Part shown: positions 11,960 to 24,889 of the stretch, in pieces
How positions within the stretch are numbered: position 1 is the first letter of the stretch
Layout: every line of letters starts with the position of its first letter
DNA from: Ignelater luminosus
Taxonomy: Eukaryota; Arthropoda; Insecta; Coleoptera; Elateridae
Length of the DNA stretch: 64,000 nucleotides
Direction of reading: 5' to 3'
Assembly: GCA_011009095.1 (NCBI GenBank)
Contig: VTPC01089954.1
Span: 647,742-711,741 of the forward strand
Translations under genes and position numbers: made by a program
Notes under the pieces: generated by a model
What the model was told of the DNA's origin: nothing
Database searches by the model: none
The model's input: the letters and a program-made list of their open reading frames with translations, nothing else

Positions 11960-14030
11960 GTCCCTTGTTTTGGGTCTTTTCAAGTTTACGAGTGAGTTGC
12001 ATCTATTAATAAGTGTCACGATGATCCTATTTACTATTTTATCATTATCTGCAGACTTTTAAAGCTAAAACTACGTTAGAAGTTTGATGATATCAAGTCC
12101 AGATTACAATACTCTTCATCTTGGTTTTGGACCGTACATTATGATCATTACGATTTATCAGAACTTCATTGCTTTTGGTCTTAAAAGGTTTTGTAGCACG
12201 CTGTATAAGGTGTTTGAATTAGCAAAGTAACCAAGGAAAATGTTCAATTTAATTCATGTTGTTAAACTCTTGGCTCTAGCAGACAGCGGTTTGAAATTTA
12301 AAGAATAAGTACAAAATCGTATGTGAAGTTTTAGATTAGTTTAGAACTATACCATTTATTTCTCAAGGTGTAAACTATGATAAGCAAAGGGAAGTTAACA
12401 AACATTAAACGTAAATCAACACGACGCTATTCAATGAAAAGTTACTTGCACTAACTAACTTATCCAGGATTACAAACCTTGTAAGTGCAAGTTAAGCAAC
12501 CAAGATATGTAGGCTTTTTACATGTGTTGTATATCACTCAATGTTAGTCTTACAATTAGTCAGTCATGGTATGAACCTTTGAATCACCATGATATAATTG
12601 CACAATGAAATTAGTGTTTCATCGAGACAAGGCTTTTTATCTTTATCTTTAAAACTTTTTGTATTTTAATCGTAGTGACGGTGACGTTAATAGAAGTTCT
12701 AAACATAACAAATACGTTTTAACTAAAAGCACATATGGTCAAGATTTTTCTTAAAATTAAATTAAGAACAAGAAATCCATTAAACACTAAATGTAGCAGC
12801 AGTACAAAAGAAGATGGACTGTTCTAGAGAGGACTCAAGATCGTTAATAATTTTTAACAAAAGATTTTTTTGTGAACCAATGTTACGCAATGCTACCATA
12901 GAAGGTAGATTTAGATTTTGACTCCAAGTATTCAAAGACATAGAGGGTGTTCTATTTAAAATTTTAAAGTTGACAGATCGGAAGCGATAGAAAGTAACAA
13001 GTTGCGCCATTAAACCTGCCAAGATTCATTTTTTATTTTAATAAGTAATAAGAAATATAGAGATGTAGATATCCCTATTTTCTTTGACACTCAGTATACA
13101 GATAATTGAAGTACAACGTGACCTAGAATCTAAGTAGACGTAGGTATGTAGTTTAACAGGGACATGAAAGGAAGCAATAAACAAGAGCACACCATTGGCG
13201 TTGACTTGCTAATAGAATTCAGAATAAAAGAGCATCTACTATGTATTCAGAAAATGTTTTTCATATGTAGATGCTGCTCATTTACAATAACTGTAAGATG
13301 GGTTTTCAGTGGTATCTAAACTAGTGGAATTCGTAAGTCTATTAATCATCCCTAAACCCGTTCCTATTTGCGAAATTCTCTGTGCACAAAATGATATGAA
13401 TAAGCAATAATGCAAATTATTTGATTAAATAATAGTAGTTATGACATTAAACAATATCGAAGATAATCTTGTTTTTGTTATCTACTGATTGTTAAATTTA
13501 GGGTTACTGATTTATAGTTCGCTCTGTATTATAACATGCTCTATATTTAAGGCATCAAGCAAAACTTTTTAGTTATAAATACTTTTTGTGAATTAAAACA
13601 GAAAAGAAAACCTTAATTTTAGTATTGTGTTTCGCCATTACTTTCTTTCATAAGCTAGCCTAGTAGAGAAAAGAATGCCACAATTCTCGGAGAAACATTA
13701 TCAATCTCTTTTAGATGTCACCTGAATAAAGTACATGCTAGAAGAAATTTTCTATTTTATTCTACATTTTTTCATTTTTGATTTACTCTGGATGTACTGA
13801 TGAGCAGATTTTAATATAAAAGAAATCGTGATTTTCTGATTGTATAGGACAATGCAATCTACCATCAAACAACATTCAGCATATGTCTATAAATCCCAAC
13901 TCCTGCGTATGTGTTTGAACAAGGCCGTGAGTATTGAAATACCACATTCGAAACAAACAACACATATTTGTCAGTGCTCTGAGGGAAAAAGCCCTTGCTG
14001 CTAGTACTTCTTTAAACATAAACCCACAAC
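11960..14030. other. Anonymous AT-rich stretch
   Basis: I see nothing recognisable here on either strand. Confidence 0.5.
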
Positions 14031-14034
14031 GCCC

Positions 14035-14455
14035 CGCAGACCTGGTTTAGTATTCATGCAATGCAAACTTCAATCCGCTTTGTTGCTTAATATTAACCGA
14101 TAGCGGAAAATCATTATGAGTTTTGGCATCTTCTTGTTCTCTTTGCGCACTTGTGGCGCTTAAAATCGATGATTTAGTGTACCCGATTTTCCAATACAGA
14201 TACCGATCCCATAATTCACATTAAAGCTGGTAATTAATATTAATTCCTCAGCATTATGACGCGCGTGATAATTAATATTGCTGTAATATTTAACGAGCCC
14301 TATGTGGAGGTCGCAAGCGCCATCATTATTCAAATGGTAATTATCGTGACCATCGGTTGGCACCATCGTCATCATCATCATCATTACGAAAGCGATCACC
14401 AACACCTATCTACGGCAACAATAAAAAGGAAAATGACAACACAAGAATTTCATTA
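14035..14455. promoter_or_regulatory. Conserved-looking block with many TAAT/ATTA cores
   Basis: This block is less AT-rich than its flanks, is not low-complexity and has no coding signal. It contains many homeodomain-type cores, with GGTAATTAATATTAATTCC (14229-14247) and TGATAATTAATATTGCTG (14267-14284) sharing the word TAATTAATATT. An ATGACGCGCG word (14255-14264) and a CAT microsatellite at about 14367-14386 are also present. The overall look is that of an insect conserved non-coding element or developmental enhancer. That is inference from texture alone, because no comparison to another genome was possible. Short open frames on both strands come from the CAT repeat and are not genes. Confidence 0.3.
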
Positions 14456-14459
14456 ACTT

Positions 14460-15850
14460 ATTATTCCATTATTTTAAAATTAATTGCGCCGAGAAATAAT
14501 AGCACGGGTTGATTTTTTTGACAAGTTTATACTGCGGAACGCAACTGTTTAAAAATGGATCTTTAACCTTCTATTATAACCGCGGAAATAATCCCCTTTT
14601 ATAATACAATCAATAATACCAACTGTATATAATTTTCACTTTCATCGAGCAGCTGTTGTACGAACTTGATAAATGCAAACTGCTCTTCTACCATTGTAAT
14701 AATGCTCATTTGTTTGTAATTGCGTGTACGTCCAGAGTGCCAACTTGGATTCTATAGAGTTATAAATCGAGCTGTTCGTTTCGTATTCTCCGTCCAACTA
14801 GTTTTAATGATCATTTTAATGAAGGTAGAGTTTACTCTTGGCGTAGGTTTCACTTGGATTCTCATTTAATTTATTTTGTAGATTCTAATATTTCTTTACT
14901 CAATATAAAACCTGAACATCCCTAAGCTGGTCAGAAGAATATAAATCACCTGAAACTTTAATGATGTAGTTTTTTTCTTGCCTTTACAGCTATTTTTACT
15001 CTGATACTCGAGATGCATTAAACTTATCTTATTATAGGTAACTAGATACATTTTCTGGAGAAGAAAATGAGGCAGAGCTTTTTTAATTATAATCAGTTTT
15101 GGGTAAACTTTATAAGAAGGCATAAGAACATCTTAATTTTAAAACTAATTTATTTTCTATTAAATTCCCTAGGTGGTGACATTATCTAATAGAATTTATT
15201 TCGTAAATTATATAGAACTTGGAAGATAAAGTTATTAGGGATAAATGTATTGGAAGTCCACCAATTTCCCTTGTGACCTAATAAAACCAATATTTTCAGT
15301 TAGGAGGGATATACGAAGCTGACATTAATTGATTATGGCAAAATAAGAATTAGCAAGCAATTGTGTATAGGTAGAAATACAATAAATAAATCAGGATGGA
15401 TTTTCAAAGTAAAACAATAACAGAACTAGTATTATAGTTAATAGTTTTCCAGATAGCACTTCGGGGATAGACCTTAACATTTTTAGATGTATGTCTGAGA
15501 TAACACAGCTAACAAAAATAAAACTCCGTTGGTAATCTCACCAAATCCTTCAGTTGTGTATGCTATGTATTGTATGTCACAGACAAAGTTATTTTAGGAA
15601 AATAACTTCTTAGGCAAATATCTGCCTGGACGGATATCTTTAAAAATTTATTTCTATTTGTACCCTATTTTCCTGAGTAAACGATATCTGACGAAACCGT
15701 TGTTTGGTAAATAGCATTTAGTTTCAGTTTCCTAAATAAATTTTCTTTAGCTTTACGTACTGGTCAATAGAGATTACCGTATCTTGAATTTTTTATACAT
15801 TAGTATTGTGTTTTGCTATACCCTACTACTGTTTTTTATCGTAAAAAACT
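14460..15850. other. Anonymous AT-rich stretch
   Basis: No gene or repeat family is recognised in this stretch. Confidence 0.5.
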
Positions 15851-15852
15851 AA

Positions 15853-15934
15853 GGGCAGATTGCACCAACAATTTTATTGCAGGGCAAAAATCATACTTTT
15901 TGGCGGCAATCAAATCGTTGGTGCGATCGACCCC
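15853..15934. mobile_element. Short TIR element (MITE), family A copy 1
   Basis: An 82-bp element whose ends are inverted repeats. The left end reads GGGCAGATTGCACCAACAAT. The right end, read on the other strand, is GGGGTCGATCGCACCAACGA. The same ends occur at 18618-18744, which establishes a dispersed family. There is no coding capacity, so it would have needed a transposase in trans. The flanks do not show a clear target duplication, so the superfamily is not determined. Confidence 0.75.
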
Positions 15935-15939
15935 AAAAG

Positions 15940-16625
15940 TTAGATTTATAAATTAAATAAAGAAATCAAATGCAAAAAATAGAAAAGGATTGGTGATTTC
16001 TTTATTTTGCAACCGAGTTTATAAAGTAAACTTTATTTACTTACATAGATACCAAGTCACTTACCTTATATTGTTTAGAACAAAACGCATTTAGGCAAAT
16101 ACTATTTGCGTAGTCCAATAGTATTTACTTGTCACTTAGCAATTAAACAAGAAAAAGAAGTTAATCATCTAGGCAGATAATATTTGTTTGGGTAAAAGTT
16201 CTTTTCCTAAAAATAACTATTTACCTGTAACATATATACTAGAACTACAACTCGGGCAATTGCTCCAGGCTTATCTACGTGAAATTCTCTCTCTCCTCTC
16301 TTCAAGATTCTCAAACTTTACGTTATTCAGCCCTAATCCTTAAATAGGCAAGGAATAACATGTGATATTTTGATTTGTCAAAATTGAAGTTGCTGGCAGA
16401 CCATTGGTCAAGAGCAGAGTACCTGACGTTAACTTCATCGAAAACTTTGTTAAAAAGAATTCTTTTTAAGGAATGTTCTTTAAAGGAAAATATATCAAGC
16501 TTACAATGATATACTAACTTCGCATTATTTATAGATATTTTAACTGGAGTTTGCTGTAGAGATTTGCTAGAAGAACAAATAATAAATGCCAACTTCAGAA
16601 TTATTAATGGGTGCATTTGAAGAAA
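15940..16625. other. Anonymous AT-rich stretch
   Basis: No recognisable feature. A minus-strand open frame of 136 codons (16323-16733) runs from here into the inverted-repeat element at 16629 and has no protein resemblance. Confidence 0.5.
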
Positions 16626-16628
16626 AGG

Positions 16629-17004
16629 TAGAGTAGTTTCCAAATCTCGTAACACGCGAAATGCGCAAAAGGCGGAGTTTACTACACAAGAAAGAAAAAG
16701 GAAATTAGAAAAATCGTGCCTTTCCAAAAACATTCGCCCTTACGTTAGCGGATATTCTAGGTTAGGTTCAGTTTTGTTTTGAATGAGAATAAAATTGTTT
16801 AAAATTATCAATAGCATCAATGAATGGCAAAGACTCTGAACCGCTAACAAACAAAAGGCACACAACTTTACAACACCAACAGCTTAGACAAGAATGATGC
16901 ATAACGATTAGCAACGTTTTCAACTTGAACTGTAGGGCCGTCCGGCTAAAATTTGTCTTCTGCGCATGGAAGGTTGCGTGTCACGAGATTTGGAAACTAC
17001 TCTA
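16629..17004. mobile_element. 376-bp TIR element, family B
   Basis: The left arm TAGAGTAGTTTCCAAATCTC (16629 on) is repeated in inverted orientation at the right end (about 16977-17004), giving a perfect 24-base arm that continues with small gaps through ACACGC and ATGCGCA. The interior has no transposase. Copies elsewhere in the window were not seen. The long, well-matched arms indicate a fairly young non-autonomous DNA transposon. The target-site duplication is unclear, so the superfamily is left open. Confidence 0.75.
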
Positions 17005-18615
17005 GCTTTGGAGTATTACAAGGAGAATACGAAACTCTTATTTAAAATTCAATTAATTATTATTAAGAGATACAGGGATAAATGAACCTACAGCGAGATT
17101 TATTTTCACAACGGAATATAATTTCTTTATAAATACACTTACAGCGCCACTAGGCTAGTACTCAGGAGAAGTGGCAGGACTTCATGAGATTCTCATAAAT
17201 GTATAAAGACATTAAAAGGCACTAAGAATTCAAAATATTCTAACACTCTATTGGTTGCTGTTATGTTGCAACCATTGCTAAGGAGACTGCTTCGGGCATG
17301 TTTTAATTTGTTTGGTTACCAAAAGAAAAATTAATTAATCATTCGACTCTGGTTAAGCCTTCGTATGAGCAAAAGTTGTTTTCAGAAGAAAGTCATTTTT
17401 TTGCTAATACTTCGAAAGCACGCCATGATGTTTGGGTTTCATTTTCATGTTTAATTCAGAATAGAAATGTGGGCAAGGGTCACGAAAATAGCTTTTTCGC
17501 TATCGTGACTACTAAGCCAGCCAGATATTGCATAATGACAAGAAATTTGATCCATTTTTCACCTTCAGTGACAGATTCTTTTAAAAAGCTTTAACATTGT
17601 AAATGACGGCAGATTTGCAATTAGTTTAAAGATAGGGATTTTAGCCTGATACGCATGTAGCAGAAAAGTGCAGATTCGTTAATAAGTAAATTATGTAGGA
17701 ATTTCTTCTACAGCCATTCTGGTCCACTTTTAGGATAGGTTCTACGTATGCTGATCTGAACTGTTTATATTCGTGAAATTAGCATTAGTATTTGCGTTTT
17801 TTCTATAAGAGTCTTGGTTAGTAGTGACTGAGATCTTCAACTGGTAGCGTCGCTTTTTTGTTTCTTCATAACTATACGTACACACTGCTTCTCCACGATA
17901 TCTGTCTTGTTTTCTTTCCGGTTTAACTAGTTGATTTGTTCGCCAAAACAAGTTTTTAAATATTTTTTCCTTTGTATTATCCATCTGCTTTTTTTATACG
18001 CTGAAACAGTTTATTCGAATTGTGACCGAACAGCAAATACTGAGTTTAAAGAACACTTGATCAGACTAATGAGAAAGAAGAATTTGTAGCTCCTTAGCCA
18101 AATTGGAACTGCATTATTAGTTTGAGCAAGAAAACCTTGATTCGACATTGGTAAAGAAAATTACAAATTTTATATTTATTCTAGTATTACTCCTTAGACA
18201 TAGAACTTACGTTTGAAGCCTTAATAGCTGCCAATTAATTATTTCTTTTTAATAGATCTTTCACTGGGATTATTTCAATACATTTTTGTCATTTTCCTTT
18301 TAGTAAGAGTCGCTAGAAGTTACTTTTTTACGTAGAAGTCAATTAACAGTCATTTGTGGATTATTTTTTGATGAATATTTTGTGTTTGGACTATTTTAGC
18401 AGCATTTAAAGTCTCCACATTCTTTATTTTTCTTTTCCGGCCTGGTAGATTTTGTTTCCGTCGGGTTGCAATGCTAGACATTCAGTGTTTTCCACGAGGT
18501 GGTGCGAGCATTGTTGTGTTGTCTGCGATTTCTAATGGTAAGACTGATATAAGCGAAATACTACATTTGGCAACTACGCACTAGCAGGATGTAAGAAGGC
18601 TTAAAATAAACTGTT
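17005..18615. other. Anonymous AT-rich stretch
   Basis: No gene or repeat is recognised here. Confidence 0.5.
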
Positions 18616-18617
18616 AA

Positions 18618-18744
18618 GGGTCGATTGCACCAACGATTTGGTTGCCATCAATCTTGATTGGCCAACAGAACCCCATAAGTGAAGTATGGATTTTTGATCT
18701 ACATTTAATCTTGACGACAATCAAGTCGTTGGTACAATCGGTTC
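18618..18744. mobile_element. Short TIR element (MITE), family A copy 2
   Basis: A 127-bp element that is almost entirely inverted repeat. The left arm begins GGGTCGATTGCACCAACGAT and the right arm, read on the other strand, begins GAACCGATTGTACCAACGAC. The similarity extends about 43 bases into each arm. It is the longer relative of the copy at 15853-15934. The left flank is TTAA and the right flank TAAA, which leaves TA or TTAA duplication possible but unproven. Confidence 0.8.
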
Positions 18745-18749
18745 TAAAT

Positions 18750-21700
18750 CTGGCAGATCGCAGTGGCAAAAAAAACTGTCAGTTATGATGATTACAGTTC
18801 CTGGTTGCAAGCAAAAATAAATTTGTCTTCAGGGATGGGAGGTGAAAATTCCACAAACCCAGTTCCAGCAAGATCACTTTGGGCAATTTTTCAGTTAAGC
18901 TGCTACTTAGATCTATTAAGAAAACTGTTTTTTCAAAGTCTTATGTTTGTTTCAGCTAGTTAGCAGATTATATTTAATTTTTTTAGATTTTGAATAGAAG
19001 AATGAAACAATTATTGCTTACCTGTACACTCTATTTAGCTTATAACAGACTCCAAGAATTTCAAGAAGTATCTGCCACGCTGACGAAATCGCTTATTGAT
19101 CGAAATCATGCAAAGAAGGTTGCCTATCTTCAAGCGAAACATATTTAAAGCTGGATTGTTTATAACCAACAAGTAAAGATTATTTGGCACAAGAGATTCG
19201 CAATTTATATTTTTCTTGAGGTACTTGAATAAAACTGCGTAAATAAAGACCATAACATATTACAATAATTAGTGTGATATCCATGAAAGATTGGGAATTG
19301 ATTTCATAGATTGACAAATGCGGAAAGTATTGTGAAAGATTTATGAAACGAAACAAATAAAATAAATAGATTCTGTATTAAAGTTTCTTTAAAATTTTCT
19401 GAATGAACTGTATAGTAATGGATAACATAAGTGCGTCATTAATAATGTAATAGGTGTGCGTCACTAGTAATGGTGTGCCTTGTTACATATCACCGTATGA
19501 GATAGAAAACAACATTTGTTTTACGTTTCTTAAACCACAGAATCCCATTTATAAAAGATAAAAGTAGACAAGAAAGTTAAGTACTTTTTCCAGATGAAAG
19601 ATTTTTGTAGAAAATCGAAGGTCTACGTTTTCGTCCATTATTGATAAAACGGAAAACTGCGTTCCTAAAATGCAAAATAGTTTCAAGTAGGTACTGTGGG
19701 GAGAAGATTTAAATTTTTAAATATTCCTTTGTTACTTATTAGTTTGTGGCGGACGTCTGGTATAAAACTTTTTTATTATTAATTTTTGATTCAGTTGGGA
19801 GAAGTCCTGAAACTTTTCGACATAACTAAAGATACCCCTCAAGTTCATGATTTTTTTAAAGAAGTTTTTTTTAATGAAAAAATACGCTGCGGTATACGAA
19901 GATGAAATGAATTAAAGCAGATAATGTTTTGAAAAATGAGAAAAAAAATTAGAATCGATGTTATTATAAAAAAAAAAGAACGTACGTCTGGTACATTCCA
20001 CATTAAATTGATGTGGGATACGTTTGTAGCGAGGAACAAAAACATTTTCTTTACTCAAAGAGAGGGATTGATTACATTTTTATTTTGCCAATAACAAGTG
20101 AAAATCTAAACGCTGTGATTTCCTTGAACAAGTTTCTGTAACCAAAAACAAGGTTTTTATTTATAGTATATTCCTGGTTCATTTTTTTATAAAACTAACA
20201 GTAGTCCTTAACACAAAGTATTTCTGGTTTGTCGCTAATATAATAATAAAAAATGAAAGATATTTGTGGGGGTATTTTATTTATCTATTAATTTGAGAGA
20301 AAAGCTAATTTATACATAACGCGTTATGTAACAAAAGTTTACCAGAATTTTTTATCATAGATGAACTCGTAGGTAGCTTATTTGCGAAGAAAGAGTGCAA
20401 ACCCGCATTAAAGTTCCATCAATAGTTTGCCACAACTTCGTGTTTTTAAATTAGCTACTACTCTTATGTGGGAGTTTATAATAAGAATCTTAGAATTGTA
20501 GGTTTTGGCTTTTGTATTACATATATCAATCTGGGTTAAATCAAAAGTAACGAAGTTAATTAAATATTCACGCAATGAAAAAAGAATAGAATGCATGGTC
20601 CCTAAAGCTATTATGAATTGTCTTTGAACATTCGAAACTTTCAAAAAGTCTTATAAAGTTTTAGTTTTCTATTTCGCATTTTAGTTTTTTAGAAACATTT
20701 ATTTCTGGATTATTGTCAGTACATTTTGGGATTCTCCAACAAGGTTATTCACTTAGAATAATTCCGTTTTCTAATACTGCCTAGCATCTGCATATTTTTT
20801 AGATTTTGAAATTTCTTCTACAATCTTGAGATGCAAAGCATTGCTACTTCTCTACAACAATTTAAACTAACAGTAAAGATGAATTTAATGTCAAAAACCG
20901 AAATCAAACATCCTCATAACTTTTGATAAACTTACAATGATTCCATTTTTAGTGCCTTTTCTAAGACTTTTATTTTTTTATATAACAAAATAAGAACCCG
21001 AGCTCTCTGGTTGCACTAGTAGTTGCTCCGAATGAGTTAAATCTATCTTCAGCTTGATTTTTTACGGTTTATAACTAATCTAAATGTAGCCCATAGGGTC
21101 ATAAATTGATTAAGTAATTTTATAACTTAATCCTGAAATATTTCGGCAGCATGTAATTTGCACTCTACAGTTTTAACGTACGATTTGGGGACCCTGAATC
21201 AAATAATTGCGATATCTTTAAAACTGTCGGAGATACAGAACTGACCTGTCTGATTTCTTCATGCATCAGCAAAAATGACCTGCTTAGATAATAGAATGAA
21301 AACAGGATACTCAGAGGTAATTAAGAATACAGAAGAAGCATTTGCAAGTAGAGGACCACTTGAGACTTGAACAAGAGTATCTCTCTATCTATTACAAGAA
21401 GGAACAGAGAGAAAGTGGCATTTTCGCAAATTGTTTTGTGTAAAAAAAGCTTTTCACTGCAGAAGTTTAAGATCAACACTAATTTTGTCTTTGTCCAGGA
21501 ATGCTCAGAAGCAGTCAAGAAGGTAATGACGCTTGATTGCGTCACAAGGCACAGTGGATTTCCAGGAAGCAAAAAAATGTGCTAAAAGGGTAGCTGGGAA
21601 ATCTGCATTGGATCAGAACTTTTTCTAAGAATACAAACAGAAGGCAGGCTACAACATCACAATGTAGATAGATATATGTATAGCTAACTCGTAAAGTACT

Positions 21701-22385
21701 GTAGCAAAATGATTTACATTATAGTGTTCTCACATTTGGAAAGACAAAGCTATTTTTCCATTGTTTTTCTTATCACTCGTTTTCGAAGTGGGGAAAAAAG
21801 CAGTGACTAACTGTGTTTTTGCACAATGTTTCTCTGTCCAGATTGTTATGAACAGATAGAATAACAAGAAATTGCAACAGAAAAGTAAGGAAATAAGTAT
21901 TGCATATTTTGTATCCTCCAAATTAACTACCAACAAGTACCAAATCCCTTAATTCCGCATTCCATTCCGCAGACTAACACTACATAGTCGTTATTGTTGT
22001 CTCTTTGTTACGGTTGCTTAGAACTGTTTTAGGACTACTAGAAAATTATGGTATCTGAATGTGGAGCACAACTCTTTGGAGTTAGCTTTTGTTAAACCGT
22101 TAGGAGGAAAATAGTTGACATTTTCCTAGTATACATAGTACTGCCACTGAAGTAGTAATTGATGATTTCTTTTATTTTTTCATATTTTATCAAAATAAGC
22201 ATTAATTCTTGTATAATCAATTTTTACAGTTCCGGATCCTAGTCTTTTTTTAGCACCTATTCGGAATTTTTGTTATTACAATCTCGTCAATCCAGACTAA
22301 TAAGCAATTTAAATATCAGCTAAATTATCATTAGTGTCCGTTTCACCTAACAACATTTCCAAAGTTCTAGGACTTTACACTATAA
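18750..22385. other. Anonymous AT-rich stretch
   Basis: No transposon domain, exon or structured repeat is visible. Short open frames of 60-85 codons on both strands have random-looking composition. Confidence 0.5.
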
Positions 22386-22439
22386 CTATGTAGCAAGTAC
22401 ACTACTATACTTTACTCTGCTTTTATTTAACACTATGTT

Positions 22440-24730
22440 TTTAAAGTAATTTAGTGTCTTGAACCTTTGCACTAATGCTATCTTCTCGAAGATCTGGATC
22501 ACCTCAACATTCACATGTTGATAAAGTTTCTTTTCGTGGCTCCTTGCAAATCTTTTTAATTCTCTGTCCACAGTTTCCATTCTCAGGCCGTAATGTAGTA
22601 GGTCACTGTTTCTGACATAAACTTTGTATTATGTCGATGTTACTTTTTTTGATACATCGCTTAGCTGAATTACGTAGGTCCAAACCGTTCTGAGTATTTG
22701 CTTGTAGAGAAGGAGTTTATTGTGTAGAGACAGAGCGGAATTTTTCCGATCAGTCAATACATTCTTTTTCTAACGCATCTAGCGTTATTTGTTGTATTCG
22801 AGTGAGGAATTGGATTGCTATTTATAATGACTGGTATAATATGTATGTTGAATTATTTTATTAGTGAAATCAACATGTACCAATTGTGTTTTGTTCAGTT
22901 CCTGTAGCTTCTTGATTGCTTTTTCCTATTGCTACTATAGCAGTGTCGCCAGCAAAGATGACTACAGTATATATCCCATAGTGGAAATATCATAACTGTA
23001 CAGTATGTAGAGGACCGGTCCTAATATCCTTTCTTGTGGTATTTCCGCTTTTATTTCGTTTAATTCTGAATATAGTTCTTTTTACTTGATCCTGAAGGCT
23101 GTATCTGAGATATATGACTCAAGAGTTAGAGGACATTGTTTGCGCAAGAACGTTCTCAGCTTGTGGCTCAAGCCTTTACGCCACACCTGGTCAAGAGGCT
23201 ACATATGGGAAGACTTGTGTCTCTTCTAACGATTTTACTATTCTGTTAGTTATCCTCTGCACCTTGTCAATTGTAGAATGTTTACTTCTAAAACTAAATT
23301 AGTATTAAAGGATTAGTTTTTTCTTCGATGATTGATTTAAATCTCTTGAGTAACAGTTTTCGAGTAGTTTCGACACTACAGGTAGCAAGGAGATTGACCT
23401 GTAAGACGAAGCTTAATGCGGGAACTTTCCAGGTTTAAGGATCATGAAAATCTCTGTTACTTTTCGCAACCTAGGTACGTACTCCAATCCGAAGGCGACA
23501 TTTATCAGTGTGGTCAGTTTAACTGCGGTTTTCTGTGGAAACTGCTTTAGTTCTTTGCCGGTCAAGTCAAATCCGGAAGCTTTTTTGGATTTATATTTTG
23601 ACTCGTTTTAGAGGTCACTTTTCCGGGTGAAGTGAGTCTGATTTCATTGTCTTTTTGTTTTTCCGAAATGGTTCATCTTGTTCATCATCTGGTTAAAAAA
23701 TCTTTTTGGAGTGATTTGTAAATCTTTCAGCTTTCAGTTCTCACCTTTCTGTCTTATTGGGACACCTGCGTTTTTGGACTTTTCAAACTTCTGATTGCTT
23801 TCCAGGAGGAATAATCGGTGCTGCTTTCAGCCGTTAGTTCTCTCAAGTAGACTTTAGTGGATTTATTTTTGATTTGCTAGATCTTCTTATTAATCCTCTA
23901 ACTAATGTAACTAGGCTTGTTAGCTTCTTTTTTCTGAGATTAAGTCTCTAATTTCTTTTAGGTAACTGCTTCCAACTGTTCTTCGCTGGATTGTAGGAGT
24001 ATTCATTCTTCTATGCTGCCTGTTAGATGTTATTTATGAATAACTCAACTTCTTCGTCTAATCCTAATCGTTTCTCATTTCTCAAAGGTCCTGAGAGATT
24101 GATTTATTTTTTTTAGACTGAACCTAAAGCTTCCTCAGTTCGTTTGTTTATTCGCCAAGGTTGGGTTATTGTTTTTCTTGATAGTATCCCATCCTTCCTC
24201 TACTTGCAAGAAAATTGCTAATGCATCCTTAATAATATAAAAGTCTATCTTGTTTCGATCTGTTAACCAATACGTTGGCTTGCCTGTGGATAATGGCTGA
24301 CATCCGTGTTCTCTGATTGCTTCCATTAGTTGCTATCCTTTGGTCGTCGTTATTCTAGGAATCCAATGAGTGTTTTTCGCGTTGAAATTACCTCCTGTGA
24401 TGAACCGGTTGCCTTGTTGTCGTAGAACTTCAAGATATTGTTGTTTCTTTAGTGAGCGTGTCGGAGGATAGTAAACTATAGGTACAGTAACTTTATAATT
24501 CTTTACTTTTATATTTCTTCATGATGTGTAATATTCTCTTTAATTATGACGGCACTATTGTTAGGATGTACAGAGCGATACACTTTATATCCTTTAAATT
24601 TGATATATGAGTCATTTATAAAGCTTATTTCAGAAATAAGCCTCACATCTATGTTTTCGATGTCAAGGTCTGCTTGCAACTCCTGTTGATGTTGCAGTAA
24701 TCCACTAGCATTCCATTCTATTATTCATTG
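22440..24730 (-). pseudogene. Jockey-like ORF2 (endonuclease and reverse transcriptase) remnant
   Basis: The endonuclease domain starts IIEWNASGLLQHQQELQADL near 24726 and continues to GNRFITGGNFNAKNTHW (about 24420-24360), the APE-type GGDFNAKH box with its aspartate changed to asparagine, then STGKPTYWLTDRNKIDF (about 24300-24245). The RT begins around 23600 with KKASGFDLTGKELKQ, then LINVAFGLEYVPRLRKV, ILKPGKFPH and YRSISLLPVVSKLLE (to about 23370). Next come FRSKHSTIDKVQRI (about 23300-23260), ILGPVLYILYSYDIST (about 23030-22985) and VIFAGDTAIVA (about 22965-22930). In the last, the usual FADD catalytic pair has become FAGD, destroying the active site. The tail reads YVRNSDLLHYGLRMETVDRE (about 22620-22560). 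Multiple stops and frameshifts confirm a pseudogene. Confidence 0.9.
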
Positions 24731-24889
24731 TTAGCCATTTCTGGATTTGAGGCTAGCTGATTTGGGGCTATATTATAATCTGGTTAAACGTTCTTCAAAT
24801 TTCTTAAACATTTGTTCTTGTTTGTTTAGTTTTTCCAGAATCATTTTTAATGTATGTTCAGTAGAATCGTTTTATTTGTCAATTTATTT

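Noticed and set aside
14160-14456. Open frames on both strands with a histidine run
   Set aside because: The histidine and methionine runs come from a CAT microsatellite; neither frame has other support.
16323-16733. 136-codon minus-strand open frame, the longest that begins with ATG
   Set aside because: It runs into the inverted-repeat element at 16629, has no motif, and a frame of this length is expected about once by chance in a window this large and AT-rich.
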